DNA of 34,699 nt from Planctomycetota bacterium (lineage in GTDB: Bacteria > Planctomycetota > Phycisphaerae > Phycisphaerales > UBA1924). The translations under genes were made by a program, and so were the position numbers. The notes beneath the pieces were generated by a model. It ran no database searches. It saw nothing but the letters and a program-made list of their open reading frames with translations, and had not been told where the DNA came from. This document shows, in pieces, positions 22,619 to 29,823 of this stretch. Where the stretch lies: positions 1 through 34,699 of the forward strand of contig JAEYTB010000206.1 in the NCBI GenBank assembly GCA_023434205.1, read 5' to 3'. Position 1 is the stretch's first letter; each line of letters begins with the position of its first letter.

Positions 22619-23082
22619 CGTTCTACGGCGGCGGCTACGGCAAGTCGAACCGCGACGAGGAGGCCTCGGACGAGTTCCAAAGCGAGTTCGGCAAGCTCCT
22701 GCTGCTGCTCGCGGCGGTCGGGCTGTTCCTTGTGTCGGCGTTCCTGTCGGTCAACGAAGTGCGGTACCTGCTGTGGGGCACGACGGTCCAGACGACGCAG
22801 TTCTCCAGGCAGCTTACTTCGTCGGGCGGGAGGGCGTCGCGCCAGGTGATGCTGGTGCGGTACACGTTCGATGACGGCGGGCGCGTGCGAAAGGAGTCCG
22901 ACGAGGTGGGGCTGGACTTCCCGTTCCCGCCGGTCAACGCGGTGATCGTGGAGTACATCCCCGGGGGCGACAGCTCGCGCGTACACGGGCACCACCAGCG
23001 CTGGTCGTTTTTCGTGCTCGGCGCTTCGGTGCTGCTCGTGGGGTTGCAGGCGTGGAAGTTCTGGAGGTTCTACAAGAGCTAG
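22615..23082 (+). CDS. DUF3592-like two-helix membrane protein
   Basis: 155 aa from a TTG at 22615 that overlaps the previous stop (TTGA). No ATG or GTG lies before the first helix, and the pattern matches the other NTGA overlaps of this operon. A helix at about 24-45, an extracytoplasmic beta-rich part (VRYTFDDGGRVRKES, then VIVEYIPGGDSSRVH) and a second helix at about 128-148 match the general plan of DUF3592 proteins. Their role is unknown; they are often near signalling or cell-surface genes. Last gene of the operon, 10 nt from a convergent gene. Confidence 0.65.
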   Translation: MTFYGGGYGKSNRDEEASDEFQSEFGKLLLLLAAVGLFLVSAFLSVNEVRYLLWGTTVQTTQFSRQLTSSGGRASRQVMLVRYTFDDGGRVRKESDEVGLDFPFPPVNAVIVEYIPGGDSSRVHGHHQRWSFFVLGASVLLVGLQAWKFWRFYKS

Positions 23083-23092
23083 CGGGCGAGGC

Positions 23093-23374
23093 CTAGGCGT
23101 TGTCCACCACGCCCGGGTCGCGCTCGCCGGACTGGCGGTAGCTCTGGCGAGACTGCATGTACTGCTCGGGCGAGACGCGCAGGTCGGGCTCGACGCCCTT
23201 CTGGTGCTGGGCGTGCAGGTGCTTGAGGAAGGGCACGCACCACATGCAGCCCGTGCCGGCGGAGAGGCACTCGGAGATCAGCGAAGCGACGGGCGGGTTC
23301 TCACGGGCCAGGTAGTTGCGGATCTTCCGCAGCGAGACGTGGAAGCACAGGCAGACCTCGTCGTCGGGGTTCAC
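23093..23374 (-). CDS. BFD-type [2Fe-2S] ferredoxin-like protein
   Basis: 93 aa from a GTG at 23374. The frame is open upstream but runs into the preceding gene. Cysteines follow the bacterioferritin-associated-ferredoxin pattern: CLC (Cys8, Cys10) and GTGCMWC (Cys43, Cys46), with an extra Cys36. Such domains bind a [2Fe-2S] cluster and transfer electrons, for example to release iron from bacterioferritin. The tail of about 40 residues is hydrophilic and not part of the family core. It lies 17 nt downstream of the HAD gene, so it is probably co-transcribed; no bacterioferritin is nearby. Confidence 0.8.
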   Translation of the reverse strand: MNPDDEVCLCFHVSLRKIRNYLARENPPVASLISECLSAGTGCMWCVPFLKHLHAQHQKGVEPDLRVSPEQYMQSRQSYRQSGERDPGVVDNA

Positions 23375-23391
23375 GCCGGGATTGTAGTGGC

Positions 23392-24126
23392 TCAGCGCAG
23401 GCGGGTGAGGATGTCCAGCACGCCCTCGATCTCGGCGTGGGGCGAGACGTAGTCGGCCACGGCCTTCAGCTCGGGCACGGCGTTGCTGGGGCATCCGAAG
23501 AACGACACCCGCTCGCGGATGAGCATGTCGCCCAGGGTGTCGCCGATGCCCGCGAGGCGGGCCTTCGTGAAGCCGCACATCCCCATCAGCCGCTCCAGGC
23601 CCGTGCCCTTGCTGACGTAGGTGAGGTCGCAGTTGATCCACGCGACGGTGCTCGACACGCGCAGCGGCCAGCCCTCACGCTTGAACCGGTCCTCGACCAT
23701 CGGCTTGAGGGACATCAGGAAGGGCGTGTCCTGGTGCCAGAGCGACATCGAGGCGGTCTTGCCCGGCTGGTACACCACGCCCCGGGGCAGCAGGTCGGTG
23801 TCGGCCCACCGCTGTGCCGCGACCACCGCCGCGCGGTCCTGGGGCGTGATCGCGGGGTCGATGAGGTAGCGGTTCTCGCGCGGGTCGTAGACCCACACGC
23901 CGTTCTCGCACACGCAGGGGACCTGGTCGTTGGCGGTGACCCGCACGATGGCCTCCGCGTAGGGCTGCGGGCGGCCGGAGCAGACGGTGAGCACCGGCCG
24001 GTCGCCCGAGGCGGCGGCGCGGTTCCAGTCGGCGATGCTGGCCAGGGCGTGGGCGTTGACGGGGGCGGCGGATTCGGGTCCGAGGCAGCCGTCGATATCG
24101 CAGATCACCGCGTCAAAGCGTCTCAT
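23392..24126 (-). CDS. HAD-superfamily phosphatase (Cof/sucrose-phosphatase-like)
   Basis: 244 aa, ATG at 24126. Motif I DIDG (Asp10 nucleophile, Asp12 acid), motif II Ser50 in LTVCSGRP, motif III Lys173 in VSKGTGL, motif IV GDTLGD (195-200) complete the HAD active site. The ENGVWVYD segment (74-81) and the 80-170 insert correspond to a type-II cap as in Cof-type sugar-phosphate phosphatases. It should dephosphorylate a small cytosolic metabolite; the substrate is unknown. Frames further upstream run antisense through the divergent gene and were discarded. Only 24 nt separate it from that gene. Confidence 0.88.
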   Translation of the reverse strand: MRRFDAVICDIDGCLGPESAAPVNAHALASIADWNRAAASGDRPVLTVCSGRPQPYAEAIVRVTANDQVPCVCENGVWVYDPRENRYLIDPAITPQDRAAVVAAQRWADTDLLPRGVVYQPGKTASMSLWHQDTPFLMSLKPMVEDRFKREGWPLRVSSTVAWINCDLTYVSKGTGLERLMGMCGFTKARLAGIGDTLGDMLIRERVSFFGCPSNAVPELKAVADYVSPHAEIEGVLDILTRLR

Positions 24127-24150
24127 GGGCTTCAACGGTACCCTCGTGGC
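24127..24150. promoter_or_regulatory. 24-nt divergent start-to-start region
   Basis: The two start codons are only 24 nt apart. The gap contains the palindrome GGTACC, with TACCCT on the plus strand and TACCGT on the minus strand, each 6-8 nt from its start codon. These could be weak -10 boxes for two leaderless, mutually exclusive transcripts. Otherwise each promoter must lie inside the opposite gene. Confidence 0.3.
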
Positions 24151-26379
24151 GTGCTGAAGCTGCTCGGCCTCACGATCTTTCTGGGCGCGGCGGTGATGTT
24201 CCTGCTGGAGCCGCTCGCGGGCAAGCTGTACCTGCCGCTGCTGGGCGGCGGGCCGGCGGTCTGGAACACCTGCGTGCTGTTCTTCCAGGCGGTGCTGCTG
24301 CTGGGCTACCTGTACGCGCACGTGCTCTCCCGGTTCGAGCCCATGACCCAGGCGCTGGTCCACCTGTGCGTGCTGGTCGCGGGCGTGGCGATGCCCCCGC
24401 TGGGGTCCCCGCCCGATGCGGGGCGGACCGACATCCCGGTGCTGTGGCTGAGCTGGGAGCTGCTGGCCCGCTTCGGGCCCGTGTTCTTCGCGGTCTCGGC
24501 GACCGGGCCGCTGCTGCAACGCTGGTTCTCGCGGACGACCCACCCCGCGGCGGGGGACCCGTACTTTCTTTACGCGGCGAGCAACCTGGGGAGCGCCGTG
24601 GGGCTGCTGGCGTACCCGCTGGTGATAGAGCCGCTGCTGACGCGCAGTGCGCAGCTGCGGTGGCTCACGGGCGCGTACGCCGCGTTCGGGGTGCTGGCCA
24701 TCCTGTGCGTACACGCCGTCCCGCTGCGGGCTTGGCGTGAGCGGGCGGCGTGGGCCCATGCCGCGCCGGCGGATTCACCCCGGCCGGCGTGGGGGCGGCG
24801 GCTGCTGTGGCTGGTGTACGCCGCGGCGCCGTCGAGCCTGATGCTGGGCGTGACCCAGCACATCACCACGGACGTCGCGGCGGTGCCGCTGCTGTGGGTG
24901 ATCCCGCTGACGCTGTACCTGCTGAGCTACGTGGTGGCGTTCTCGCGTCGCGTGCGGCTGTCCAGCGCGGTGTGGGCGCGGATGCTGGTCGTGCCCGTGC
25001 TGGTGCTCATCGTGGTCATGGTCGGGAAGGTGACGCAGGAGTGGCTGACACTTCCGCTGCACCTGCTGGTGTTCTTCGTGGGGGCCACGATGTGCCACCG
25101 GCGGCTGGCGGAGACGCGGCCCGACCCGGCGCACCTGACCGAGTTCTACCTGTTCCTGTCGATCGGCGGCGTGCTGGGCGGGGTGTTCAACGCGCTCGTC
25201 GCGCCGAACGTCTTCTCGTCGGTGCTGGAGTACCCGCTGGTGCTGGGGCTGGTGTGCCTCCTGCGGCCCCGGCTGGCGGGCCAAGGAGCGGGCCAGAGCG
25301 CGGGGCCCCGCCTGCTGGCCGTGCGGGCGCTGGCCATCGACCTGGCGGTCGCGGCGGTCATCGCCGTGGCGGCCCTGTACCTGGGCTTTGAGGCCCTCCG
25401 CGGCACGCTGGGCGGAAGGTGGACCGCGCTGGTCGTCGCCGGCGTGCTGCCCGCGGGGATCGCCGCGCTCACCCTGGTCCGCGGCACGCGCCGGTTCGGG
25501 CTGACTTGCGCGGCGTTGCTGCTCCAGGCCCAGTTCGTGGGCTACTCGGACCGGGCGATCCTGCAGCGGCGATCGTTCTTCGGCGTCAACACCGTGCTGG
25601 TCTCCGCCGACGGCTCGCGCCACACCCTGACGCACGGCACCACCACCCACGGCGTGCAGTTCCGCCGGACCGGCGACCCCGCGCTCGACCGCCTCTCACG
25701 CCTGCCCATCAGTTACTACCACGCCGCCGGGCCGATGGGGGACCTGGTCTCGCTGCTGCGCGGGGACGGGCGCCTCCGGCGTATCGCGTGCGTGGGGCTG
25801 GGTACGGGGACCATGGCGGCGCACGCGGGCCCGGGTGTTGAGATGACGTTTATCGAGATCGACCCGGTGGTCGTCGAGATCGCCACAGACCCGCGCTGCT
25901 TTACGTACATCGCCGACGCACGGGAGGCGGGCGCGGAGGTGCGCACGTGGGTGGGCGACGGGCGGCTGGGCATCGCCGCGCTGCCGCCGGGGTCCCTCGA
26001 CCTGATCGTGCTGGACGCGTTCAGCTCTGACGCGATCCCGGTCCACCTGATGACGCGCGAGGCGCTGGGGGTCTACCTGGAACGGCTCGCGCCGGGAGGC
26101 GTTATCGCGTTCCACGTCTCCAGCCGCACCTTCGACCTGCAGCCGGTAGTCGGTGCGATTGCGCGCGAGCAGGGCGTACGCGCGTTCCTGAGGGTTGACG
26201 CGATCGACAGCTACGCCGAGGCGAAGTTTGCGTCTGACTGGGTCGCGGTGGTCCGCAGCGAGGGCGACCTGGGGCCGCTGCCGGAACTCGGGTGGAACGA
26301 GATCACCGCGGCGGCGGGCACGCGGGCGTGGAGCGATGAGTACACCAACGTGCTGAGCGTGATCGACCTCAAGCGGTAA
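24151..26379 (+). CDS. Membrane-fused spermidine-synthase-like protein
   Basis: 742 aa from a GTG at 24151; upstream in-frame sequence is antisense to the HAD gene. Residues about 1-430 form some ten to twelve membrane helices, opening FLLEPLAGKLYLPLLGGGPAVWNT as in known fused members. After about residue 450 a soluble aminopropyltransferase/methyltransferase-fold domain follows. It has GLGTGT (549-554) for the nucleotide part of the donor, FIEIDPVVVEI, and LDAFSSDAIPVHL (622-634) with Asp622 and Asp627 around the active site. In polyamine synthases this domain transfers aminopropyl groups; in these membrane fusions the substrate is not established. The stop is 4 nt from convergent aroC. Confidence 0.88.
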   Translation: MLKLLGLTIFLGAAVMFLLEPLAGKLYLPLLGGGPAVWNTCVLFFQAVLLLGYLYAHVLSRFEPMTQALVHLCVLVAGVAMPPLGSPPDAGRTDIPVLWLSWELLARFGPVFFAVSATGPLLQRWFSRTTHPAAGDPYFLYAASNLGSAVGLLAYPLVIEPLLTRSAQLRWLTGAYAAFGVLAILCVHAVPLRAWRERAAWAHAAPADSPRPAWGRRLLWLVYAAAPSSLMLGVTQHITTDVAAVPLLWVIPLTLYLLSYVVAFSRRVRLSSAVWARMLVVPVLVLIVVMVGKVTQEWLTLPLHLLVFFVGATMCHRRLAETRPDPAHLTEFYLFLSIGGVLGGVFNALVAPNVFSSVLEYPLVLGLVCLLRPRLAGQGAGQSAGPRLLAVRALAIDLAVAAVIAVAALYLGFEALRGTLGGRWTALVVAGVLPAGIAALTLVRGTRRFGLTCAALLLQAQFVGYSDRAILQRRSFFGVNTVLVSADGSRHTLTHGTTTHGVQFRRTGDPALDRLSRLPISYYHAAGPMGDLVSLLRGDGRLRRIACVGLGTGTMAAHAGPGVEMTFIEIDPVVVEIATDPRCFTYIADAREAGAEVRTWVGDGRLGIAALPPGSLDLIVLDAFSSDAIPVHLMTREALGVYLERLAPGGVIAFHVSSRTFDLQPVVGAIAREQGVRAFLRVDAIDSYAEAKFASDWVAVVRSEGDLGPLPELGWNEITAAAGTRAWSDEYTNVLSVIDLKR

Positions 26380-26383
26380 CGTG

Positions 26384-27580
26384 TCAGGCGAGCCGCTGGG
26401 TGGGCGGGTCGAGCGGGAGCACGCGGGCCAGCCGGAGGTAGGCGTGGTACTGCGCCCGCACTTCCTCCAGCGAGTCGCCGGAGAACTTGGCGCAGAACGC
26501 GCGGGCGACCTCGAACGCGGCGACGTTTTCAAGCACGACGCTCGCCGCGGGGACGGCGCAGATGTCGCTGCGCTCGTACTGGCTCTGCTGGGGCTCCTTG
26601 GTGTTGAGGTCGACGCTGGGCATGCCCTGGAGCAGGGTGGAGATGGGCTTCATCGCGGCCCGCACGACGACGGGCTGGCCGTTGGTCATGCCGCCTTCGG
26701 TGCCGCCGGCGTTGTTGCCGGCGCGCACGAACCCGATCGACGGGCTGGTGTCGCGGAGCGAGGCGTCGTAGCCGATCGCGTCATGCACGCGGCTGCCAGC
26801 GCGTGCCGCGGCCTCCTTACCCAGGCCGATCTCCACCGCCTTGATGGCCTGAATTCCCATCACCGCAAACGCCAGCCGCGCATCGAGTTTGTCGCGCCAA
26901 TCCATGCACGAGCCCAGCCCCGGCGGGCAGCCGAAGATGTGGGCCTCGACCAGCCCCCCCACCGTGTCCTTGGCGAGCTTGGCCTCGCGGATCGCGCCGA
27001 CCTGGCGCTGGGTTGCTTCAGCGTCGGGGCAGAAGGTCTCGCTGGCGTCGCGCGCGGCCCGCGCGGCGGACCAGGTGTCCGGGGTGACGGCGAGCGAGGT
27101 CTCGATCCCGGCGATGGCGCGCACGAAGCCGAAGGCCTCGATCTCGAACTCGCGCAGCAGGCAGCGGGCCAGGGCGCCGGCGGCGGTGCGTGCCGCGGTC
27201 TCGCGGGCGCTGGCGCGCTCCAGCACATCGCGGCAGTCGGTGGTGAGGAACTTCACCGCGCCGGCGAGGTCCGCGTGCCCGGGCCGCGGGCGGAAGACCG
27301 GGGGCGTGCGGCGGGCGTCCTCAAGGCGCGAGTCTTTGTTGGGGATGAGGAACGCGACCGGCGCGCCGGTGGTGCGCTCGGCGCGCACGCCCGAGAGCAC
27401 GGTGATGCGGTCCTCCTCGATCCCCTGCCGCCCGGAGCGGCCGTACCCGCCCTGGCGGCGGGCCAGCTCCGCGTTGATGAAGGCAAGATCGACGTACACG
27501 CCCGCGGGCAGGCCGGTGGTGATGACCACCAGGCCCGGGCCGTGGGACTCGCCGGCGGTTTGGTAGTCGAGGTAAGCCAC
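26384..27580 (-). CDS. aroC: Chorismate synthase
   Basis: 398 aa from a GTG at 27580 with a strong AGGAGG 4 nt upstream; this gives the family's own N-terminus (AYLDYQTAGESHGPGL). It converts 5-enolpyruvylshikimate-3-phosphate to chorismate using reduced FMN. Visible signatures: GESHG near the N-terminus, RPGHADLAG, ARETAARTAAGA and the C-terminal AGNNAGGTEGGMTNG followed by RAAMKPISTL. The length is normal. Its start overlaps the last base of the upstream toxin-like gene (TAGTG), so its translation is probably coupled to a toxin-antitoxin module, an odd setting for a biosynthetic gene. Confidence 0.96.
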   Translation of the reverse strand: MAYLDYQTAGESHGPGLVVITTGLPAGVYVDLAFINAELARRQGGYGRSGRQGIEEDRITVLSGVRAERTTGAPVAFLIPNKDSRLEDARRTPPVFRPRPGHADLAGAVKFLTTDCRDVLERASARETAARTAAGALARCLLREFEIEAFGFVRAIAGIETSLAVTPDTWSAARAARDASETFCPDAEATQRQVGAIREAKLAKDTVGGLVEAHIFGCPPGLGSCMDWRDKLDARLAFAVMGIQAIKAVEIGLGKEAAARAGSRVHDAIGYDASLRDTSPSIGFVRAGNNAGGTEGGMTNGQPVVVRAAMKPISTLLQGMPSVDLNTKEPQQSQYERSDICAVPAASVVLENVAAFEVARAFCAKFSGDSLEEVRAQYHAYLRLARVLPLDPPTQRLA

Positions 27581-27912
27581 TAAACCTCCTCGGACGGGAT
27601 GACCATCAGCGTCCGCGCTGGAAGGTTGGCCAGCGCCGCCAGCAGCTTCGGAACGAGTGCTTCCATGTCTGCGAAGTCCTGAGTCCGGGGTCGAAGCGGC
27701 AGTACCGATAGCGGGAGCGGGGTGAGCTTGTGCTCCGAGCGGAACCCGGAGTCCTTTGTCATGAGCGCCTGGAAACCCTCCGAGGCGGCGCGCCTCATCA
27801 ACTCGCCGTTGAACACCCCCCGCCATCCGCGGTAGGCGACCGCGAATACCTCGCGGCCGACCAGGAGAGGTCGGAGCTCATGCGGGATGTTCTCGTCAAG
27901 CAGGACCTTCAA
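27580..27912 (-). CDS. DUF5615 PIN-like toxin-type protein, module 2
   Basis: 110 aa. The N-terminus MKVLLDENIP, the RAASEGF helix and the TKDSGF motif are those of DUF5615 proteins, a small PIN-like nuclease group that pairs with DUF433. The acidic residues Asp6/Glu7 and the Asp in KDSGF are plausible metal ligands. It overlaps its DUF433 partner by 4 bp (ATGA) and ends 1 nt into aroC. It is clearly paralogous to the protein at 28158-28481, but its C-terminal third is more diverged. RNase activity is inferred from the family. Confidence 0.8.
   Translation of the reverse strand: MKVLLDENIPHELRPLLVGREVFAVAYRGWRGVFNGELMRRAASEGFQALMTKDSGFRSEHKLTPLPLSVLPLRPRTQDFADMEALVPKLLAALANLPARTLMVIPSEEV
27585..27590 (-). 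promoter_or_regulatory. Strong Shine-Dalgarno deciding the aroC start
   Basis: AGGAGG on the minus strand lies 4 nt before the GTG of aroC, inside the last codons of the toxin-like gene. It is one of the strongest ribosome-binding sites seen in this window. It fixes the GTG at 27580 over the longer upstream reading. Confidence 0.75.
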
Positions 27913-28130
27913 CCCGCCGCCCGCCTCATGGGCTGCGGGAGCGCGGCCTTCATCAGGTCGAGCACCGCCTCGACCTGCTGGTGCAACACTGTGGGGTACT
28001 GCTGCAGGAAGAAGTTGATGGTGCGCCCGGCCTTCAGGTAATCGAAGAGGGCTTCAACAGGAACACGGGTTCCTGCAAAGCAGGGCTCGCCCCCAAGGAT
28101 CTCAGGATGCGACCGGATCGGGCTCTCCAT
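27909..28130 (-). CDS. DUF433 antitoxin-type protein, module 2
   Basis: 73 aa, ATG start. The DUF433 core is clear: HPEILGGEPCFAGTRVPVEALFDYL, here split as PEILGGEPCFAGTRVPV and LFDYLKAG, then FFLQQYP and a C-terminal helix VEAVLDLMKAAL. DUF433 proteins have a helix-turn-helix-like fold and act as antitoxins, probably also binding their own promoter. The upstream module ends 27 nt away. The alternative is a lone regulator, but the 4-bp overlap with DUF5615 supports a pair. Confidence 0.82.
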   Translation of the reverse strand: MESPIRSHPEILGGEPCFAGTRVPVEALFDYLKAGRTINFFLQQYPTVLHQQVEAVLDLMKAALPQPMRRAAG

Positions 28131-28157
28131 GCCCCATTCTAGGGGCGTGGGCCTGCC

Positions 28158-28481
28158 TCAAGCCGGGATCGCCAGCAGCGTGTTCGGCCGGAACGCGTCG
28201 AGGGCCTCCAGCAGCGGGACCACCAGCGGCCGCAGGTCCTCCATCACGCTGGACTCGCACCCCAGCGCGATCACCGCGATGGCGGGGACGTGGCCGTTGC
28301 CCTCGCGCCGGAAGCCCGAGTCGCAGGTGACGAACACGTCGAAGCCGAACGTCGCGGCCCGTTCCAGCAGCCGCCGGTCGTTGCTCACGTGCCAGTGCAA
28401 GCCGCCCACGGTGGAGACCTGGTGCCCAGGGAGGAAGTAGCGGAGGTCCTCCGGCAGGTTCTCGTCGAGCAGCACCTTCAT
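28158..28481 (-). CDS. DUF5615 PIN-like toxin-type protein, module 1
   Basis: 107 aa; the ATG at 28481 matches its paralogue's MKVLLDEN start. The open frame continues upstream, but that part is a shadow of the antitoxin gene. Motifs: MKVLLDENLP, RAATFGF, VTCDSGFRRE, and LVVPLLEAL near the end. It overlaps the DUF433 gene by 4 bp. Compared with module 2 the key acidic residues are retained, so both copies look intact. Expected role: toxin-like RNase held in check by its partner. Confidence 0.8.
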   Translation of the reverse strand: MKVLLDENLPEDLRYFLPGHQVSTVGGLHWHVSNDRRLLERAATFGFDVFVTCDSGFRREGNGHVPAIAVIALGCESSVMEDLRPLVVPLLEALDAFRPNTLLAIPA

Positions 28482-28717
28482 GCCGTGCCCACCTGCTGGC
28501 TCACGGCCTGCTTGGCCAGGTCGAGCACATCCTCGGCCTGCTCGCGCTTCACGCTGGGGAACTGTGCCAGGAAGTAGTCGAGCGGGTAGCCGCGCCTGAG
28601 GTGGTCGAACATCGACGCCACCGGCACGCGGGTGCCGCTGAAACATGGGACGCCGTGCATGATCTCCGGGTCAGCCTTGATCGCCTGCATGAAACGATGG
28701 TAGTCGCCGCCTGTCAC
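28478..28717 (-). CDS. DUF433 antitoxin-type protein, module 1
   Basis: 79 aa from a GTG at 28717 that overlaps the murG stop by 4 bp (GTGA). The ATG at 28690 would give a 70-aa protein whose N-terminus better matches the 73-aa paralogue, so the start is open. Core: DPEIMHGVPCFSGTRVPV, FDHLRRGYPLDYFL, and EQAEDVLDLAKQAV. The alternating pattern antitoxin-toxin-antitoxin-toxin with matching paralogues shows duplication of the whole module. If the GTG is used, translation is coupled to murG. Confidence 0.8.
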   Translation of the reverse strand: MTGGDYHRFMQAIKADPEIMHGVPCFSGTRVPVASMFDHLRRGYPLDYFLAQFPSVKREQAEDVLDLAKQAVSQQVGTA

Positions 28718-29823
28718 GGGCAGATGAGTTTCAGCGCAACCCGCTTTGCGCCGTCCGCTGGGCCCAGCTTATCTAAGGCACTTTTCATCCCCTGCCGGCG
28801 CGACGCGTCGCGCACGAGGCCCAGGACCACCGCCCCGGCTTCGCCCGTGTTGGCCCGCGGCTCGATCCGGTCTTCGCACAGCACCGCGCCGCCGGCCTCG
28901 ACCAACGGTGCCGCGTTCTTCTTCTGGTGCTGATCCTTGTGGTAGGGGTACGGCATGAACACGGTCGGCACGTGGTTGGCCCACGCCTCGGCAACACTCC
29001 CCGCCCCGGCGCGGCTCACAGCCAGGTCCGCCGCGCCCCAGGCCACGCCCAGCTCCTTGCTGAAGCCGAACACCGCCGCGGGGATGCCCGCCTCGCGGTA
29101 CGCCGCTTCCAGTTCCTGGTTCTCGGCGCGGCCGGTCTGGTGGACGACCTGCCAGCCCGCCAGCGCCGCGGCGTGCTCCTTGGCCAGCAGCGCCATCATC
29201 TGGTTGATCGACTGTGCCCCCTGGCTGGCACCGGTAACGAACAGCGTCGGGCGGCCGGGGTTCAGCCCCAGCCGGCGGCGGCACTCGGCCGCGTCGCCGG
29301 GCGCGAGGGCCGCGCGCCGCACGATCGGCGGGATGGGCTCCCAGTCAACGCGGGGGACGGGCGCGGTGGTGACGATCGCCGCGGCACGCTTGGAAATCCA
29401 GCGGTTGGCCAGCCCCGGGGCGGCGTCGAGGTTGAGCATGAACACCGGGACGCGCTCCACCCGCGCCGCCTGCACCACCGGCGCCGCGACAAAGCCCCCG
29501 CCCGCGACCACGCGGACCGGTCCGTGCGCCCGCGCGGCCTGGATCGCACGGCGTCCGGCCCGAACCGCCCCGCCCCATGACCCGACGAACCGCAGCGCGG
29601 TGAGCGGCCGTACGCCGAAGGGCTTGGCGGGAATAATCTCGAAGTCAACGGGCGCGCCGGCAAGCCGCTCTTCACGGAGGATCGCCGTGTCGAGTGGCCG
29701 GTCTGAGCAGAGGAACCTCACGCGGGTGGCGGGCTCCAGGTCGAGTAGCTGCTCGGCAATGGCGAGCGCGGGGAAGAGGTGCCCGCCGGTGCCGCCGCCC
29801 GCGAACAGCACGGTCGCGCTCAT
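28714..29823 (-). CDS. murG: UDP-GlcNAc:undecaprenyl-PP-MurNAc-pentapeptide GlcNAc transferase
   Basis: 369 aa, the usual MurG length. The N-terminal glycine loop GGGTGGH (about 9-15) binds the lipid pyrophosphate, and a second glycine-rich site GASQGAQSIN is near residue 200. The UDP-binding part contains VSRAGAGSVAEAWA, then PYPYHKDQHQKKNA, typical of family GT28. It makes lipid II from lipid I on the inner face of the cytoplasmic membrane. Its ATG overlaps the ftsW stop (ATGA). Presence of ftsW-murG indicates this organism makes peptidoglycan. The usual murC/murB neighbours are replaced by toxin-antitoxin modules. Confidence 0.96.
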   Translation of the reverse strand: MSATVLFAGGGTGGHLFPALAIAEQLLDLEPATRVRFLCSDRPLDTAILREERLAGAPVDFEIIPAKPFGVRPLTALRFVGSWGGAVRAGRRAIQAARAHGPVRVVAGGGFVAAPVVQAARVERVPVFMLNLDAAPGLANRWISKRAAAIVTTAPVPRVDWEPIPPIVRRAALAPGDAAECRRRLGLNPGRPTLFVTGASQGAQSINQMMALLAKEHAAALAGWQVVHQTGRAENQELEAAYREAGIPAAVFGFSKELGVAWGAADLAVSRAGAGSVAEAWANHVPTVFMPYPYHKDQHQKKNAAPLVEAGGAVLCEDRIEPRANTGEAGAVVLGLVRDASRRQGMKSALDKLGPADGAKRVALKLICP

